Shown in pieces: positions 43,170 through 55,106 of a stretch of DNA of 64,000 bases. Location: the NCBI GenBank assembly GCA_963989385.1, contig OZ022503.1, forward strand, positions 71,212,123-71,276,122, in the 5' to 3' direction. The translations under genes were made by a program, and so were the position numbers. Origin of the DNA: Ctena decussata (lineage: Eukaryota; Mollusca; Bivalvia; Lucinida; Lucinidae). The notes under the pieces were generated by a model, which worked only from the letters and a program-made list of their open reading frames with translations, was not told the DNA's origin and made no database searches. The number at the start of each line of letters is the position of its first letter. Within the stretch, counting starts at the first letter, position 1.

Positions 43170-45254
43170 TGTTAAAGAACAAGTTAATAATTTATATACA
43201 TGCACCGGCTAAGTCTAAGATCAGCCAGTCTTTCTAAGATGTTTTACAGTCATAAAACTTTGCTTTGAAGTTATGATCACTAAGGTTCTCATGATATTTT
43301 CGGAGATCTTGGGTTCTTATTTCGATCAGGACAGGTGGTTCTTAAAACATTTGATAAAATCGCCTTGCACAAATAGATTTATCATCTCTATTTTACAATT
43401 TTTGCTTTTCATGTCACAATATTCACCGTAGGAAACATAAACGTTCACCGTAGAATACGTTAGCATAACATTCGAAAACCAATGCATAAGGTTTGGATTA
43501 GCCGTAGAAAACTATAAAACCTTTTTTCTAAAATTTATATTTTTTCATATTTTCGTGCATGCTGCAGTGAATATCGGTAAAAATTTACAATTGAGTGCAA
43601 TATTCCTCTGCATGGACAAATACAGGAGTAAATTTAGCCAGTAAAACCTGCTTATGATGACTTGGATTCTCGCCAAGCCTATTTCGATAAACCTGCCGAA
43701 AACCGAAAATTTTTACGTGCAGTGGGATGCCAATATGAGTTGGAATTCTTCAGCACAGAATAAAAGGCTCGATTTGCATCAAAATATGAAAGTATATGTT
43801 TATTTTGTTAAAATCGTCTGCTAAACGGCCGTTAACATGAGAAATCTTCATCGAAAGCCGTAGAAAATCGTAACGTTAGCACGCGCATGCAGAATCCTGT
43901 AATAACACATTGTAGGTAGTGTATACTATGCACAATAAATATAGCAATTATTTTGTATGTGTTAGATCCACCATATTAGGATTTTATTGTCAGTTTACTG
44001 CATAAAGATATAAAGGCCGATCATTCGAGATGGACTGGCAGGTAACAGATTCAAGATTGCTCAATTGTAGCGTTTGAACTATCGTGATGTCAGTTTTTAT
44101 GACCATTGTATCTGAATGACATTTATGATCATGTACAAAAGCCACAACCATAATGAGGCGGCTGGTTTGCTGTTAAAATAAAGAAAAACGCTCTAAAACA
44201 TTTGAATATGTTACGAGTATGAGGTTTACAAAGTTCGAAAATTTGACGTTTTTCCTTGTTTTTACGTTATCGTCTTAAAAACTTGTTTCTGATCGGTATT
44301 TCTTCAATCCCTTTTGAGTGTATGATTGTTGGTAGCTACCAATATGATAATGTAAACCATTCAGAAAGAAAATTCTTCCCAGTTACTGAGCATAAGTCAA
44401 AAGTCTTAGACTAACGTCATCATTTTCTCACAGTTACATTATACTTCAATGAAGAAACTTCACAGTTAAATTAATCATGGTGTGACCTTTAATTCTACGC
44501 TATCGTTTTTCTCGGGTTTTGATTCTGTATTGAACTTCAGCACCCGTGAATCATTGCACATTGGACCGAATTAATACGTTTTAACGTCAATGGCACATGC
44601 CAAGATTCGTCAGCTGTTAAGCTTAACCATATCTTTTACACAATCAATAGCTTTGACAAGAAAACTGAGCATGAAAATGTTGCGAAATACTGTACAAAAA
44701 ATAACATGCTTACCAGTTTTATGTTGCTTTTCAATGGGTGCGAATTTCGGCTAATGACCCCTTCTGTGCTTATCGCTTTTCCCCCATATCGTTTTTAAAG
44801 ATGGCTTCTGTAATCCCATGGTATCTTAAGCCCCAAATATGGTTCCTTTCAATTCAATTTAATTTTGCTCAATGTTTCACTTCAGTAATGAGAAAAATTG
44901 CAAAATATAAAAATTTGCTAAATATATTTTGCATAGTATAGAACTGAAAGAGAATCTGGGAAAATTTCTTCCTTTGGGGAAATTTGTATAGTAAATTGGA
45001 AAGATAGGGGCCATTATTTGGCCCTAAATTTGGCCTAGGAAATTCCCAAATGCTGAGACATGCCTCATCCAAAATGCTTAAGGTTTTATGGTATCTAATA
45101 TTTTGTTACATCTTCATAGGGCTGATTGCAGGGCTGACCATTTCCTCAACAAAAATACTGGAGTCAAGTATTGAAGCCACAGTCCAGGTCATAGATTTGT
45201 TCTTGTTCATTTTGATACAGTTTCATGTTGAAAAGTATTTGATAATAATTCCGG
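43170..45254. other. AT-rich, no gene recognised
   Basis: Only the inverted repeat partner at about 43850-43930 (see 38233) is evident. No protein-like frame or RNA gene seen. Confidence 0.45.
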
Positions 45255-45365
45255 GATACCGTAATGACCCTAAGTATTCAGACAGACAGGTCTGAGCAAA
45301 CATTGTAGACCCAGACCAAGGAGCAGTTTGAACAGGGTCTACAATGTTTGCCATTCACTAAGCAT
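45255..45365. repeat. Degenerate AGACTGATC-type repeat
   Basis: GACAGACAGGTCTGAGCAAA, CATTGTAGACCCAGACCAAG and GGAGCAGTTTGAACAGGGTC, with CATTGTAGACCC inverted as GGGTCTACAATG. Confidence 0.55.
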
Positions 45366-45504
45366 CATAAATTTTGGATGCATGAATGTGTGTAAAATCA
45401 ACTTTCTAAGAATTTTCGAACAATAATTGTCAGAATTTCAAGTGTCCAAAGTTTTAGGGTCATTATGATAATTTCTGTTTATTCTGCTTGAAATTATGGT
45501 GAAT

Positions 45505-45695
45505 GGGAAACAACTCTGTCATTTTCATTTTTGCCTCCATTCTAAATGAAAGTCAACTCTTAAAGGAAAGAATTTGTTCTTTATGGAGCAAATTCTTTCC
45601 TATAAGAGTAGTCATCTCTTTGGAAGGATTTCATTGTCTGGGGAACCAAACGCAAAGTCACAAATGATGTTTCCCTTTGAAAAAAAATGTCAGAA
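45505..45695. repeat. MITE copy, GGAAGCAACT family
   Basis: GGGAAACAACTCTGTCATTT, TTTTTGCCTCCATTCTAAAT, GGAAAGAATTTGTTCTTTAT, then GGAGCAAATTCTTTCC and an inverted second half. Confidence 0.7.
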
Positions 45696-45734
45696 ATGTA
45701 GTGTTGTATCCGCTAATTCTAAATGCTCTATTGC

Positions 45735-45935
45735 TCCAGATAAGAAGGGGTAACAGAGATAATTTAGGAATAATTATCCACATTTCTCTATAAAAACATA
45801 TTTTGTGACCCATCATTAGAACTGTCTTGTCGAGACGGTTCTAATGAGGGGTCGCAACATAATGTTTTCTTTTAGAAATAAGAAGAATTATCTTCAAAAT
45901 ATCCTCAATACCCCCTCTTATCTGGAGCTCTGAAT
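45735..45935. mobile_element. Fold-back MITE, fourth copy of the 37346 family
   Basis: CTCCAGATAAGAAGGGGTAA and ACCCCCTCTTATCTGGAGCT bound it. The centre is GAACTGTCTTGTCGAGACGG with arms TTGTGACCCATC/GAGGGGTCGCAA. Confidence 0.78.
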
Positions 45936-46698
45936 TACTCCTCATTAAATGGGCCACAGTATGTGAGGTAGCTGTGTTGATAGGGCACAGCTTTTGAGCT
46001 CGGGTCAGGGGCCTTAAAGCAGAATCTGATGTTCTAAGATGGTTATTTATGGAGAAAATACATGTAGAATTACATCAAATTCCATATTAGCTATTGAATA
46101 TAAAGAGCACAATAACCTGGAGCGTGGTTTGATGTTTTATATGGTTCAGTTTTATCACATTTCATTTCCTTAAAGGCCCCATTGCTCTATCAGCATGAAA
46201 TATCGTTTTATCGTGAGGTATCGCTGCAAACTTCTCACTACAGTTTCGCCATTGATTATTATCGTGATTGGCGGGCTTTGAAAAATCAAAACGTCCTTGA
46301 GTTAACCATAAAATAGATTTGAAAAAATAACTAGGTCATTTTAGTTGCCAACCAAAATGACCTACTTTCGATTTCACAAGCTTTATTTCATGATAAAAAG
46401 ACAAGGTACAGGCGGTAAAAATATAAGGTACAGGCGTTTAACAAGTGATAAAAATACATTGTACAAAAAAATTACGCAAGGATCCCATTGATTGTGTCGC
46501 TGTTGCATTATTGCATTGCTTAACTTGGAACCAGAGACAAAACCCGTATTTTTATGGAGAGACTTATAATTTTTTCAAAATACCTTGTTCCTTCTGTTTT
46601 GCCAGTTATATGCTACAAAAAAGCACATCGACCGACACATTTTCATCAATTCTGAAGGCTGTACAGGTTTCATAATGATTTGTATTTTGACGTTTTTA
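45936..46698. other. No gene recognised
   Basis: Non-coding sequence. ACCTGGAGCGTGG and TAAAATGACCTA-type words do not form a clear element. Confidence 0.4.
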
Positions 46699-49600
46699 GC
46701 TCACCTGAGCACGAAGTGCTCAGGGTGAGCTTTTGGGATACCCTGATGTCCGTCGTCCGTCGTACGTCCGGACGGACGTCCGTCAACTTTTGCTTGTGTA
46801 CGCTGTAGCGGGCACAGTTTCGATCCAATCTTTATGAAACTTTGTCAGAATGTTAGTCTTTATAAAATCTAGGCCAAGTTCGAAACTGGGTCATGTCGGG
46901 TCAAAAACTAGGTCACTAGGTCAAATCTTAGAAAAACCTTGTGTACGCTCTAGAGGGCACAGTTGTCATCCAAAGTTCATGAAACTTTGTCAGAATGTTT
47001 ATCCTCATAGTATCTAGGATAAGTTCGAAACTGGGTCACGTCAGGTCTAAAACTAGGTCACTAGGTCAAATCATAGAAAAACCTTGTGTACGCTCTAGAG
47101 GACACAGTTTTGATCCAATCTTTATGAAACATTGTCAGAATGTTCATCTCTATTAAATCTAGGCCAAGTTCGAAACTGGGTCATGTCGGGTTAAAAACTA
47201 GGTCACTAGGTCAAATCTTAGAAAAACCTTGTGTACGCTCTAGAAGTCACAGTTTTCATCCAAAGTTCATGAAACTTTGTCAGAATGTTTATCCTCATAG
47301 TATCTAGGACAAGTTTGAAACTGGGTCAAGTCGGGTCAAAAACTAGGTCACTAGGTCAAATCATAGAAAAACGTTGTGTACGCTCTAGAGGACACAGTTT
47401 TGATCCAATCTTTATGAAACATTGTCAGAATTTTTATCTCTATAAACTCAAGGCCAAGTTCGAAACTGGGTCATGTGGGGTCAAAAACTAGGTCACTAGG
47501 TCAAATCTTAGAAAAACCTTGTGTACGCTCTAGAAGTCACAGTTTTCATCCAAAGTTCATGAAACTTTGTCAGAATGTTTTCCTCATAGTATCTAGGACA
47601 AGTTTGAAACTGGGTCAAGTCGGGTCAAAAACTAGGTCACTAGGTCAAATCATAGAAAAACCTTGTGTACGCTCTAGAGGACACAGTTTTGATCCAATCT
47701 TTATGAAACATTGTCAGAATTTTTATCTCTATAAACTCAAGGCCAAGTTCGAAACTGGGTCATGTCGGGTCAAAAACTAGGTTACTAGGTCAAATCTTAG
47801 AAAAACATTGTGTACGCTCTAGAAGGCACAGTTTTGATCCAAAGTTCATGAAACTTAATCAGAAAATTTATCTTTATAATATCTAGGATAAGTTTGAAAC
47901 TAGGTCACGTCGGGTCAAAAACTAGGTCACTAGGTCAAATCATAGAAAGACCTTGTGTACGCTCTAGAGGACACAGTTTTGATCCAATCTTTATGAAACA
48001 TTGTCAGAATTTTTATCTCTATAAACTCAAGGCCAAGTTCGAAACTGGGTCATGTCGGGTCAAAAACTAGGTTACTAGGTCAAATCTTAGAAAAACATTG
48101 TGTACGCTCTAGAAGGCACAGTTTTGATCCAAAGTTCATGAAACTTAATCAGAAAATTTATCTTTATAATATCTAGGATAAGTTTGAAACTAGGTCACGT
48201 CGGGTCAAAAACTAGGTCACTAGGTCAAATCATAGTAAAAACCTTGTGTCTGCTCTAGAGGACACAGTTTTGATCCAATCTTTATGAAACATTGTCATAA
48301 TTTTTATCTCTATAAACTCAAGGCCAAGTTCGAAACTGGGTCTTGTTGGGTCAAAAACTAGGTTACTAGGTCAAATCTTAGAAAAGCCTTGTGTACACTC
48401 TAGAAGGCACAGTTTTGATCCAAAGTTCATGAAACTTTGTCAGAATGTTTATCCTCATAATATGTAGGACAAGTTTGAAACTGGGTCATGTAGGGTCAAA
48501 AACTAGGTCACTAGGTCAAATCATAGAAAAACCTTGTGTATGCTCTAGAGGACACAGTTTTGATCTAATCTTTATGAAACTTTGTCAGAATGTTTACTTC
48601 CATAAACTCTCGGCCAAGTTTGGAAGTAGGTCATGTCAGGTCAAAAACAAGGTCACTAGGTCAAATCATAGAAAAACCTTGTGAACGTTCTAGAGGACAC
48701 AGTTTTGATCCAAAGTTAATGAAACTTTGTCAGAATGTTTATCCTCATAATATGTAGGATAAGATTGAAACTGGGTCATGTCGGGTCAAAAACTTGGTCA
48801 CTAGGTCAAATCTTAGAAAAACCTTGTGTACGCTCTAGAAGGCACAGTTTTCATCCAAAAATTCATGAAACTTTGTCAGACTGTTTATCCTCATAATATC
48901 TAGAACAAGTTCGAAACTGGGTCACCTCGGGTGAAAAAGTAGGTCACTAGGTCAAATCATAGAAAAACCTTGTGTACGCTCTAGAGGACACAGTTTTGAT
49001 CCAATCTTTATGAAACATTGTCAGAATGTTTATCTCCATAAACTCTAGGCCAAGTTCGAAACTGGGTCATGTCGAGTCATAAACTAGGTCACTAGGTCAA
49101 ATCTTAGAAAAACCTTGTGTGCGCTCTAGAAGGCACAGTTTTGATCCAAAGTTCATGAAACTTTGTCAGAATGTTTATCCTCATAATATGTAGGACAAGT
49201 TTGAAACTGGGTCATGTCGGGTCAAAAACTAGGTCACTAGGTCAAATCATAGAAAAACCTTGTGTACCCTCTAGAGGACGCAGTTTTGATCTAATCTTTA
49301 TGAAACTTTGTCAGAATGTTTATCTTCATAAGCTCTCGGCCAAGTTTGAAAGTAAGTCATGTCGGGTAAAAAACTAGGTCACTAGGTCAAATCTTAGAAA
49401 ATGTTGTGTAAGCACTAGAAGGCATAGTTTTGATCCAATCTTCATGAAACTATGTCAAAATGTTTATTGTCCATATATCTAAGCCCCCTATGAAACTGAG
49501 TCACGTCGGCTCAAGGTCAAATCTTAGAAAAACTTTGTGTACACCCTAGAGGGCACAGTTTTGATCCAATCTTCATGAAACTCTGTCAGAATGTCTATCT

Positions 49601-49898
49601 TAAAGAAATCTAGGTAAAGTTTGAAACTGGGTCGTGTGGGGTCAAAAACTTGGTCACTAGGTCAAATATAAGAACGACCTTGTATACGCTCCAGAGGGCA
49701 CAGTTTTGATCCAATCTCAATGAAACTGTGTCAGAATGTTTATTCTTACAATATGCAGGCCAAGTTTGAAACTGGGTCATGTCGGGTCAAAAACTAGGTC
49801 AAATGTTAGTATGGTAAAAACTCTTATAAATCTTCACCAGAGCCAGTGAACTGATTAATGCTCAGGTGAGCGATTCAGGGCCACCATGGCCCTCTTGT
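46699..49898 (+). mobile_element. Large Helentron-like element with ~21 tandem units
   Basis: After a T-run it starts GCTCACCTGAGC (46699-46710), which with the following bases forms a 32-bp hairpin to 46730. The exact inverse GCTCAGGTGAGC lies at 49860-49871, followed by an AGGGCCACCATGGCCCT hairpin and CTCTTGTT. A GTCCG-rich leader precedes about 3 kb of tandem units of 145 bp (AACTAGGTCA phases at 46906, 47051, 47196, 47341, 47486, 47630, 47775). Successive units alternate between TTTTGATCCAATCTTTATGA and TTTTCATCCAAAGTTCATGA types, giving 290-bp dimers. Short open frames in the units (KTRSLGQIIEKPC and similar) arise from unit periodicity and are not genes. Confidence 0.85.
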
Positions 49899-49951
49899 TT
49901 ACCTTTGATAGGACTATGGAGACTTTAACTATCATTTTGTTGGGTCCAACA

Positions 49952-50205
49952 CTTATACAAGCCGCGACACAACAAAACCAACAAAGTGGTTTTGCACCCA
50001 GCGCAGACTCAGATCAGCCTGGGCATCCACTCAGTCTGAGTAGAGTCTTCACTGTCCATATAGAGGTTGCTTAGACCCTTAGCTAGCCTTTAAGTGCTCA
50101 GCAAAGAATCTGATCAAACTGGGCGGATGCCGAGGCTGATCTTAGTCTTCGATGGGTGCACATGCGACTTTGTTGGTTTTGTCGTGTCTTGGCTCATTTG
50201 TTGAG
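49952..50205. mobile_element. AGACTCAGATCAGCC MITE, full copy
   Basis: The left end GCCGCGACACAACAAAACCA and right end TGGTTTTGTCGTGTCTTGGC are inverted. Inside, AGACTCAGATCAGCCTGGGC is inverted as GCCGAGGCTGATCTTAGTCT. About 250 bp, non-coding. Confidence 0.82.
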
Positions 50206-50410
50206 TTCAACTTATTTTCACAAAGAGTAGAACTTTCTATGTGAAAGTCCAAATATGCTGGAAATGGATATGGGCTTGACCTCCTGTAGTCCATTCTACC
50301 TGTTTGAAACATGGAATTAAATGACTTGAAAATAATGATTTTGTTTGAGAAAATCTGAAGTTCCTGTTGAAAAAATTTCAATTTATAATGTCATTGAAAA
50401 ACTGGTGGAA

Positions 50411-50560
50411 ATGGCATACACTGTTTGCCATGCTTCGATACCAATGATGTCATACAGTAAAACCTGCTTTAGTGGCCAACACAGTTGGTAATTCCATCAT
50501 TGCTATGGTAATAATTCCATGATGTCATTGGTATCAGAGCATGCAAACAGTGTATGCCAT
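50411..50560. mobile_element. Fold-back MITE, ATGGCATACACTGTTTGC ends
   Basis: ATGGCATACACTGTTTGCCA and ATACCAATGATGTCAT pair with ATGATGTCATTGGTAT and TGCAAACAGTGTATGCCAT. 150 bp in total, with about 40-bp arms. No target duplication seen. Confidence 0.8.
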
Positions 50561-50595
50561 GCTACTCTCGAATTATAAGTGAGATGCTACCTCAC

Positions 50596-50790
50596 ACCAG
50601 GTTAACTATGTTTCTAAGGTTGTTACAAAATGTAAAAGAGGCTTAACAAAACGAAAAAGGGTCATGTTCCAGAAGTACTTGGTAATCGTGGCTTAACAAA
50701 TTTGTTTAGCCACAATTACCAGATTGTTTAGGAACTAGGACTCTATTTCATTTTTTAACAGCCCTTGAATATACATAGTTAACCAGGGGT
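50596..50790. mobile_element. Fold-back MITE with inner hairpin
   Basis: AGGTTAACTATG (50600) is inverted as CATAGTTAACC (50775). The centre (50680-50722) is a stem TGGTAATCGTGGCTTAACAA with an almost exact complement. Confidence 0.65.
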
Positions 50791-51769
50791 AACCTGAAAC
50801 TCTTACAATGGAAAAGTGTAATTTTCTCAAACCTATAATTCATCCTCAAATAATATAATTCTCTTTTTTGAGTGAAATCTAAGTCATCATAATGTGTTAC
50901 TATGGCATTTTTGGGGGCATATGCAGTTCCTGACACAGTTCTATTTTCTTGAGTGAGTTCAATGCTCAGGTGGTTAAGTCAGAGTTAATTTGACTGGTTC
51001 TTGGCACTGAACACTCACCCAAAGGTTAACAGGTTACTGTCAGGTTAAATACTGTCATGGTAAAGTAAGTCAGTAAGTCTGTGTATTGGAACACCTTTGC
51101 TGTTTCCTTACTGTCATACTGTATTAATCCTATTAACGCCCCAGGGGCGTTACATTTCACGAAAGGGGGCATTATTGAGAAGCTAAATGGTAGTAACTCA
51201 GCCACAGCCAAAATACCTCTGAGCGAGTTCGATCATCTCCGGTTCTAGTCTGGTCGCTCCGCCTACAAAAATCAACAGCCAATCAAAACCAACGAGACAA
51301 AATATTAGTTTCTTGATTTTCAGAAGTTTTTTTTGAAACGGGGAACCAGTAACAATCATTTGGAAGAAATGGAAAATTAATGGTTTTAGGTGTCCTAATA
51401 TTAGGGTATGTGCGCTTAATATGATGAATATGGTAGTAAGGTAATGTTTTGGTGTCTCAATATATGTAATAATTCAGGTAATGTCAGGTAACTTAACCTA
51501 TGTCATGTTTCATTCAATTCAGACAGTTCTGATATTTTCTGCTATTTCCTTCATCTATGTTTCTGCTATATTTTTGGCTCGTAAATGTCATTTGGAATAT
51601 CAAGACATTCTTAGGAATTTATTTGGGTGGTGTTTGTGGATGTGTTTTTAGCTCACTTGTTGGACAATATTAGTGAATATTGCTGTTCTGGCTTGAGTGT
51701 TGGAAACTGCATTTTACTGTAAATTCTTATGATGGATGGGTACACTGCCATGTTTGCCACCATTTTTAC
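50791..51769. other. No gene recognised
   Basis: Non-coding sequence upstream of the transporter's first recognised exon. A perfect AACGCCCCAGGGGCGTT palindrome lies near 51134. Untranslated exons or a promoter could be present but I see no signal strong enough to call. Confidence 0.4.
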
Positions 51770-51985
51770 AAAGGGAGGCAATTTATTTTTGTGGCTTCCT
51801 GTTTGCTTCCATGGATAACGTTTGCTTCCATGGATAACAAAGGCTTTCCAAAATGGGTTTTACTCTTAAAGGAAAGAATTTGGTCATAGAGGAGCAAATA
51901 CTTCTCTATAAGAGTTGGCCTACATTGAGAAGGGAGGCAAAAATGAAAATGGCAGAGTTTCTTCCCCTGAAAGTGTACTATTCAC
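51770..51985. mobile_element. MITE copy, GGAAGCAACT family (full)
   Basis: AAAGGGAGGCAATTTATTTT and GTGGCTTCCTGTTTGCTTCC at the left. GGAGCAAATACTTCTC, TTGAGAAGGGAGGCAAAAAT and GAGTTTCTTCCCCTGAAAGT at the right. A small internal duplication, TTTGCTTCCATGGATAAC, is present twice. Confidence 0.75.
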
Positions 51986-52318
51986 CTTAATGTAAATTCT
52001 TAATGAAACCAGTTCTAAATGAACCACAACAATTTTTGGATTTCTAAATGAAAATTTTGGTGGTTTTCTACTTTCTTTACAAACCATATTAGAAATGCCC
52101 ATAAGAAGATTCAGATGATTTCCCACAAACTGGAAAAGATAGATCCTGTTTAGACTGCACAATTTATTCTGATGGAGTAATATGATCTAGAAAACTTACA
52201 ATATGTTTAGTATGAAGCAATATGAAGAAGAAAAGTGTTGATCCAAATTTTCTCATGCATATGGCTGTGGAATTACAAAATAAAAATTGAGTGTTCACTG
52301 ACCAATGAAAAAGGAATA

Positions 52319-52366
52319 ATGGCTGAAAATGATTCAGAAGAGTTACAGGATGGTTCTGTTGAGCTG
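52319..52366 (+). CDS. SLC6 transporter, exon 1 (initiator exon, 16 codons)
   Basis: ATG at 52319 opens MAENDSEELQDGSVEL, which ends exactly at a consensus donor, CTG|GTAAGT. It is phase 0 and joins [13 protein letters not shown] of exon 2, itself starting in phase 0. The acidic, soluble sequence is typical of an SLC6 cytosolic N-tail. A four-codon upstream frame (ATG 52305, stop TAA 52317-52319) overlaps the start codon by one base. The assignment rests on phase match, the splice donor and composition. An alternative initiator further upstream cannot be excluded. Confidence 0.72.
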
Positions 52367-52399
52367 GTAAGTGGCAAAATAAGCATGGACATCCTTCCA

Positions 52400-52930
52400 T
52401 AAACATGCTTTTTTTTTTTTTTTTAACTGCAACTCTTTGAAACTTTCAGAAAATAAAGATAGGCGTAAAATTTTGGATGAGTTTGAATTTGGTTCAGATA
52501 GAAATCTTCATATCAGAGTTACTTGCCCTTAAAGACTGAAAAACTTTTCAATAGATTTTCAAGCGGGAAAATGTTGTTATGGACATAGCAACTTTATTTT
52601 TTATCGGAACTTGATCAAACTTGCTGATAACCAGGACAGGCATAAACTCTGGAACAAGTTCAAATTGGCCATGTCGTACATATTGTCTTGCAGGTAGTTG
52701 CCTTTGATTGCTTTAAAGAGCCCATATTTGACCTTGTCCCAGGCATAGGGACTTTCTTTTTTTTATTGAAATTTCATTAAACTTTCTGGTAACTTGGACA
52801 GGCATAAAATCTCAGATAAATTCAAAATTCGGCTGCATTGTACTATTCCCTTTAGAGTTACTTACCCTTGAGGGCTGAGGATGAATGGACTCAGGTGAGC
52901 TGCAGGACCAGTAGTCCTCTGGTTGTATTT
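52400..52930 (+). mobile_element. Tandem-core Helentron-like element (degenerate), intron 1
   Basis: Three diverged units share ATAAAGATAGGCGTAAAATT/GACAGGCATAAACTCTGG/GACAGGCATAAAATCTCAG-type words and a GAGTTACTT(G/A)CCCTT block. The 3' end is CTCAGGTGAGC, the hairpin AGGACCAGTAGTCCT, then CTGGTTG, the end layout of the GCTCACCTGAGC family. Confidence 0.6.
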
Positions 52931-53077
52931 TCCATAGAAATTTCTGTAAGCAAACAATGTTGAGTCTGATCAGATGCCGCATTTTGCGGCATCTGATCTG
53001 GGTCTGGATTGTTTGCACATGTCCCCAAAACGTGTTTCCAGTCTAAAACTGGTTAATATCATGCACTCTATGTTTTT

Positions 53078-54020
53078 ATGCCCCCGAAGGAACTTCGGGT
53101 GGCATATTAAAATCGCACCGTCAGTCCGTCTGTCCGTCCGTCCGTCCGTCTTTCCGTCCGTCCGTTACAAATCGTGTCTCAGCTATAACTTTAAAACTAC
53201 TGAAGCAAATTTGATGAAACTTCACATATAGATAAAGCATAATGTAAAGGTGTGTCGCGCACAAGACTTAGATCCCTACGCCCAAGGTCAAGGCCACAAT
53301 TGGGTCAGAGGTCAAATAATGTCTCAAAATCGTGTCTCAGCAATAACTTTAAAACTACTGAAGCAAATTTGATGAAACTTTACAGATAGATAAAGCATAA
53401 TGTAAAGGTGTGTCGCGCACAAGACTTAGTTCCCTACGCCCAAGGTCAAGGCTACAGTTGGGTCAGAGGTCAAATTGTGTCTCAGAATCGTGTCTCAGCA
53501 ATAACTTATAAACTACTGAAGCAAATTACTTCACAGAAAGAAGAAGCATAATGAGAAGGTGTGTCACACATAAGATTTAGGTTACCACATTCAAGGTCAA
53601 GGTCACAATCAGGGGTCAAAGGTCAAATCTTGCCTCTGCCATAACTTGAAACCTGCTGAAGGGATTTTCATCAAACTTCACAGAAAGGTAAACCATAATG
53701 AGAAGGTGTGCTATACACAATATTTATGATCCCAAGGTCAAGGTCATAGCCAGAGGTCAAAGATCAAATCATTTATCCTCAATTACTTAAAAGCTACTTA
53801 ATCAAACTTCATTAATTTTCATGAAAAGGGAAAAAATAATGAGATGATTCACAAATTATGGTTTTGTTGCCCAAGGCCAGGGGCACAGTCACAAATAAGA
53901 ATGTATGTCATGTGCAAGACTCAGGCTCCACGCTCAAGGTCAAGGTCACAACCAGGACTCAAAGGTCAGTTTAAGGGGCCTTCGGGGGCATTTGTTACAC
54001 ACTGTAACATTTCTTGTTCA
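53078..54020 (+). mobile_element. Helentron-like element, ATIR ATGCCCCCGAAGG, abuts exon 2
   Basis: ATGCCCCCGAAGG (53078-53090) is exactly inverted as CCTTCGGGGGCAT (53979-53991). A 5' hairpin with CTTCGGGTGGCAT and a (TCCG)n leader precede units of about 160 bp (AATCGTGTCTCAG near 53168, 53328, 53487). After the 3' repeat comes the hairpin GTTACACACTGTAAC and TTTCTTGTT, ending within about 10 bp of the acceptor of exon 2 at 54028. Confidence 0.8.
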
Positions 54021-54028
54021 TTTTACAG

Positions 54029-54248
54029 AACTCCAAAGAGGGAAAATATGAGCTAACAAGTACAGAATGTCCAGTAGGGGATGATACGAATGGCTCTAGC
54101 TCAGGAACTGGGTCAGGGGCGGAGCATGATGATTACGAACGTGGTGTTTGGTCGAGAAAAATTGAGTTCATTCTCTCAGTAGTTGGCTACTCTGTTGGTG
54201 TGGGTAACATATGGCGATTTCCATATCTGGTCATGCAAAATGGAGGAG
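54029..54248 (+). CDS. SLC6 transporter, exon 2 (N-tail and TM1)
   Basis: The acceptor is TTCATTTTACAG|AACTCC and the donor is GGAG|GTAAGG, ending in phase 1. It encodes the hydrophilic N-tail with a Gly/Ser-rich linker ([20 protein letters not shown]), then TM1: [20 protein letters not shown] and [12 protein letters not shown]. The GN-x-WRFPY core lines the Na+ and substrate site in the family. The Trp before the membrane (GVWSRK) and acidic run are usual for the cytosolic gate region. It is preceded immediately by a mobile element, so the branch-point/pyrimidine context may be element-derived. Confidence 0.93.
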
Positions 54249-55106
54249 GTAAGGTTCTGACTTCTATCATATAAAGTGCCTAAAAAGCAGACAACAAAAT
54301 TTAGGTCTGCAAAATTCCAAAAAATGTTTTGTCCAAGCTGTATCATCCGATATTTCCGAGAATTCAAACACAAGAGGGCAAGCTGTGCAGATCCAGATGA
54401 GGTGGCTTATTATAGGCCCCCTCATCTGGATCTTAATTGTTTGCAAATTTAACTAGTTTCATTTTTGGGGCTTTAAATGTTAGTATATGTCATATATGGT
54501 ACCCATGTTTTATCATTATTTTATGCATACTGTAATAAGCAAGCATTACAAGCAAATGTCAAAATACAAAAAAAATGAATTACAGTTTACAGTATAGAAT
54601 CTGATTTGTCAGTTTCCTCATATCGTCAATAAGTGTTTATATATTTTAATTGGAGTTATAGACTTTTTGCGCTAAGGTGACGATGTGGTGAAAATAGCAT
54701 GAAATATTAGCATGATGTAGTGTACAATCCTGTTCATGCAGATTGTACAAGGAAGTCCAAACTTGGTCTTGCATCTTAAATGTCGGATTCAATATAGATA
54801 GCCTGCTTTACTGGTACACCATCCATGATCTTAGTTGTCATTTAATGACTGAGGTACATGACTGTAAAGTCAATGTCCCAAGATTTTTTTTTTTTATTTC
54901 AAAGGTTTAAATGTCTACTCCTTTAGGATGATACTTTTAGAACCTGAAACAGTCTGATACAGAATTGTGTTTATATTCTCCTTGTGCGACACCAGTCTTA
55001 AACTTAAGGTATAGTCCGTTTGCTCCCAAATGCAAACGGCATCCCCAATTTTTTCTCAAAATTGGTGAAAGGTAAAAGATTTTCGAATCGCTCATTCTTA
55101 ATTTTT
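54249..55106. other. Intron 2, unannotated part
   Basis: AT-rich intronic sequence with a degenerate CCAGATGAGG/CCTCATCTGG inverted pair near 54390-54430. No exon-like frame with splice sites recognised. Confidence 0.5.

Noticed and set aside
47285..49377. Several similar open frames in the tandem array (KTRSLGQIIEKPC...)
   Set aside because: They recur because 290-bp dimers preserve a window between stops; no conserved protein signal and the array is a transposon core.
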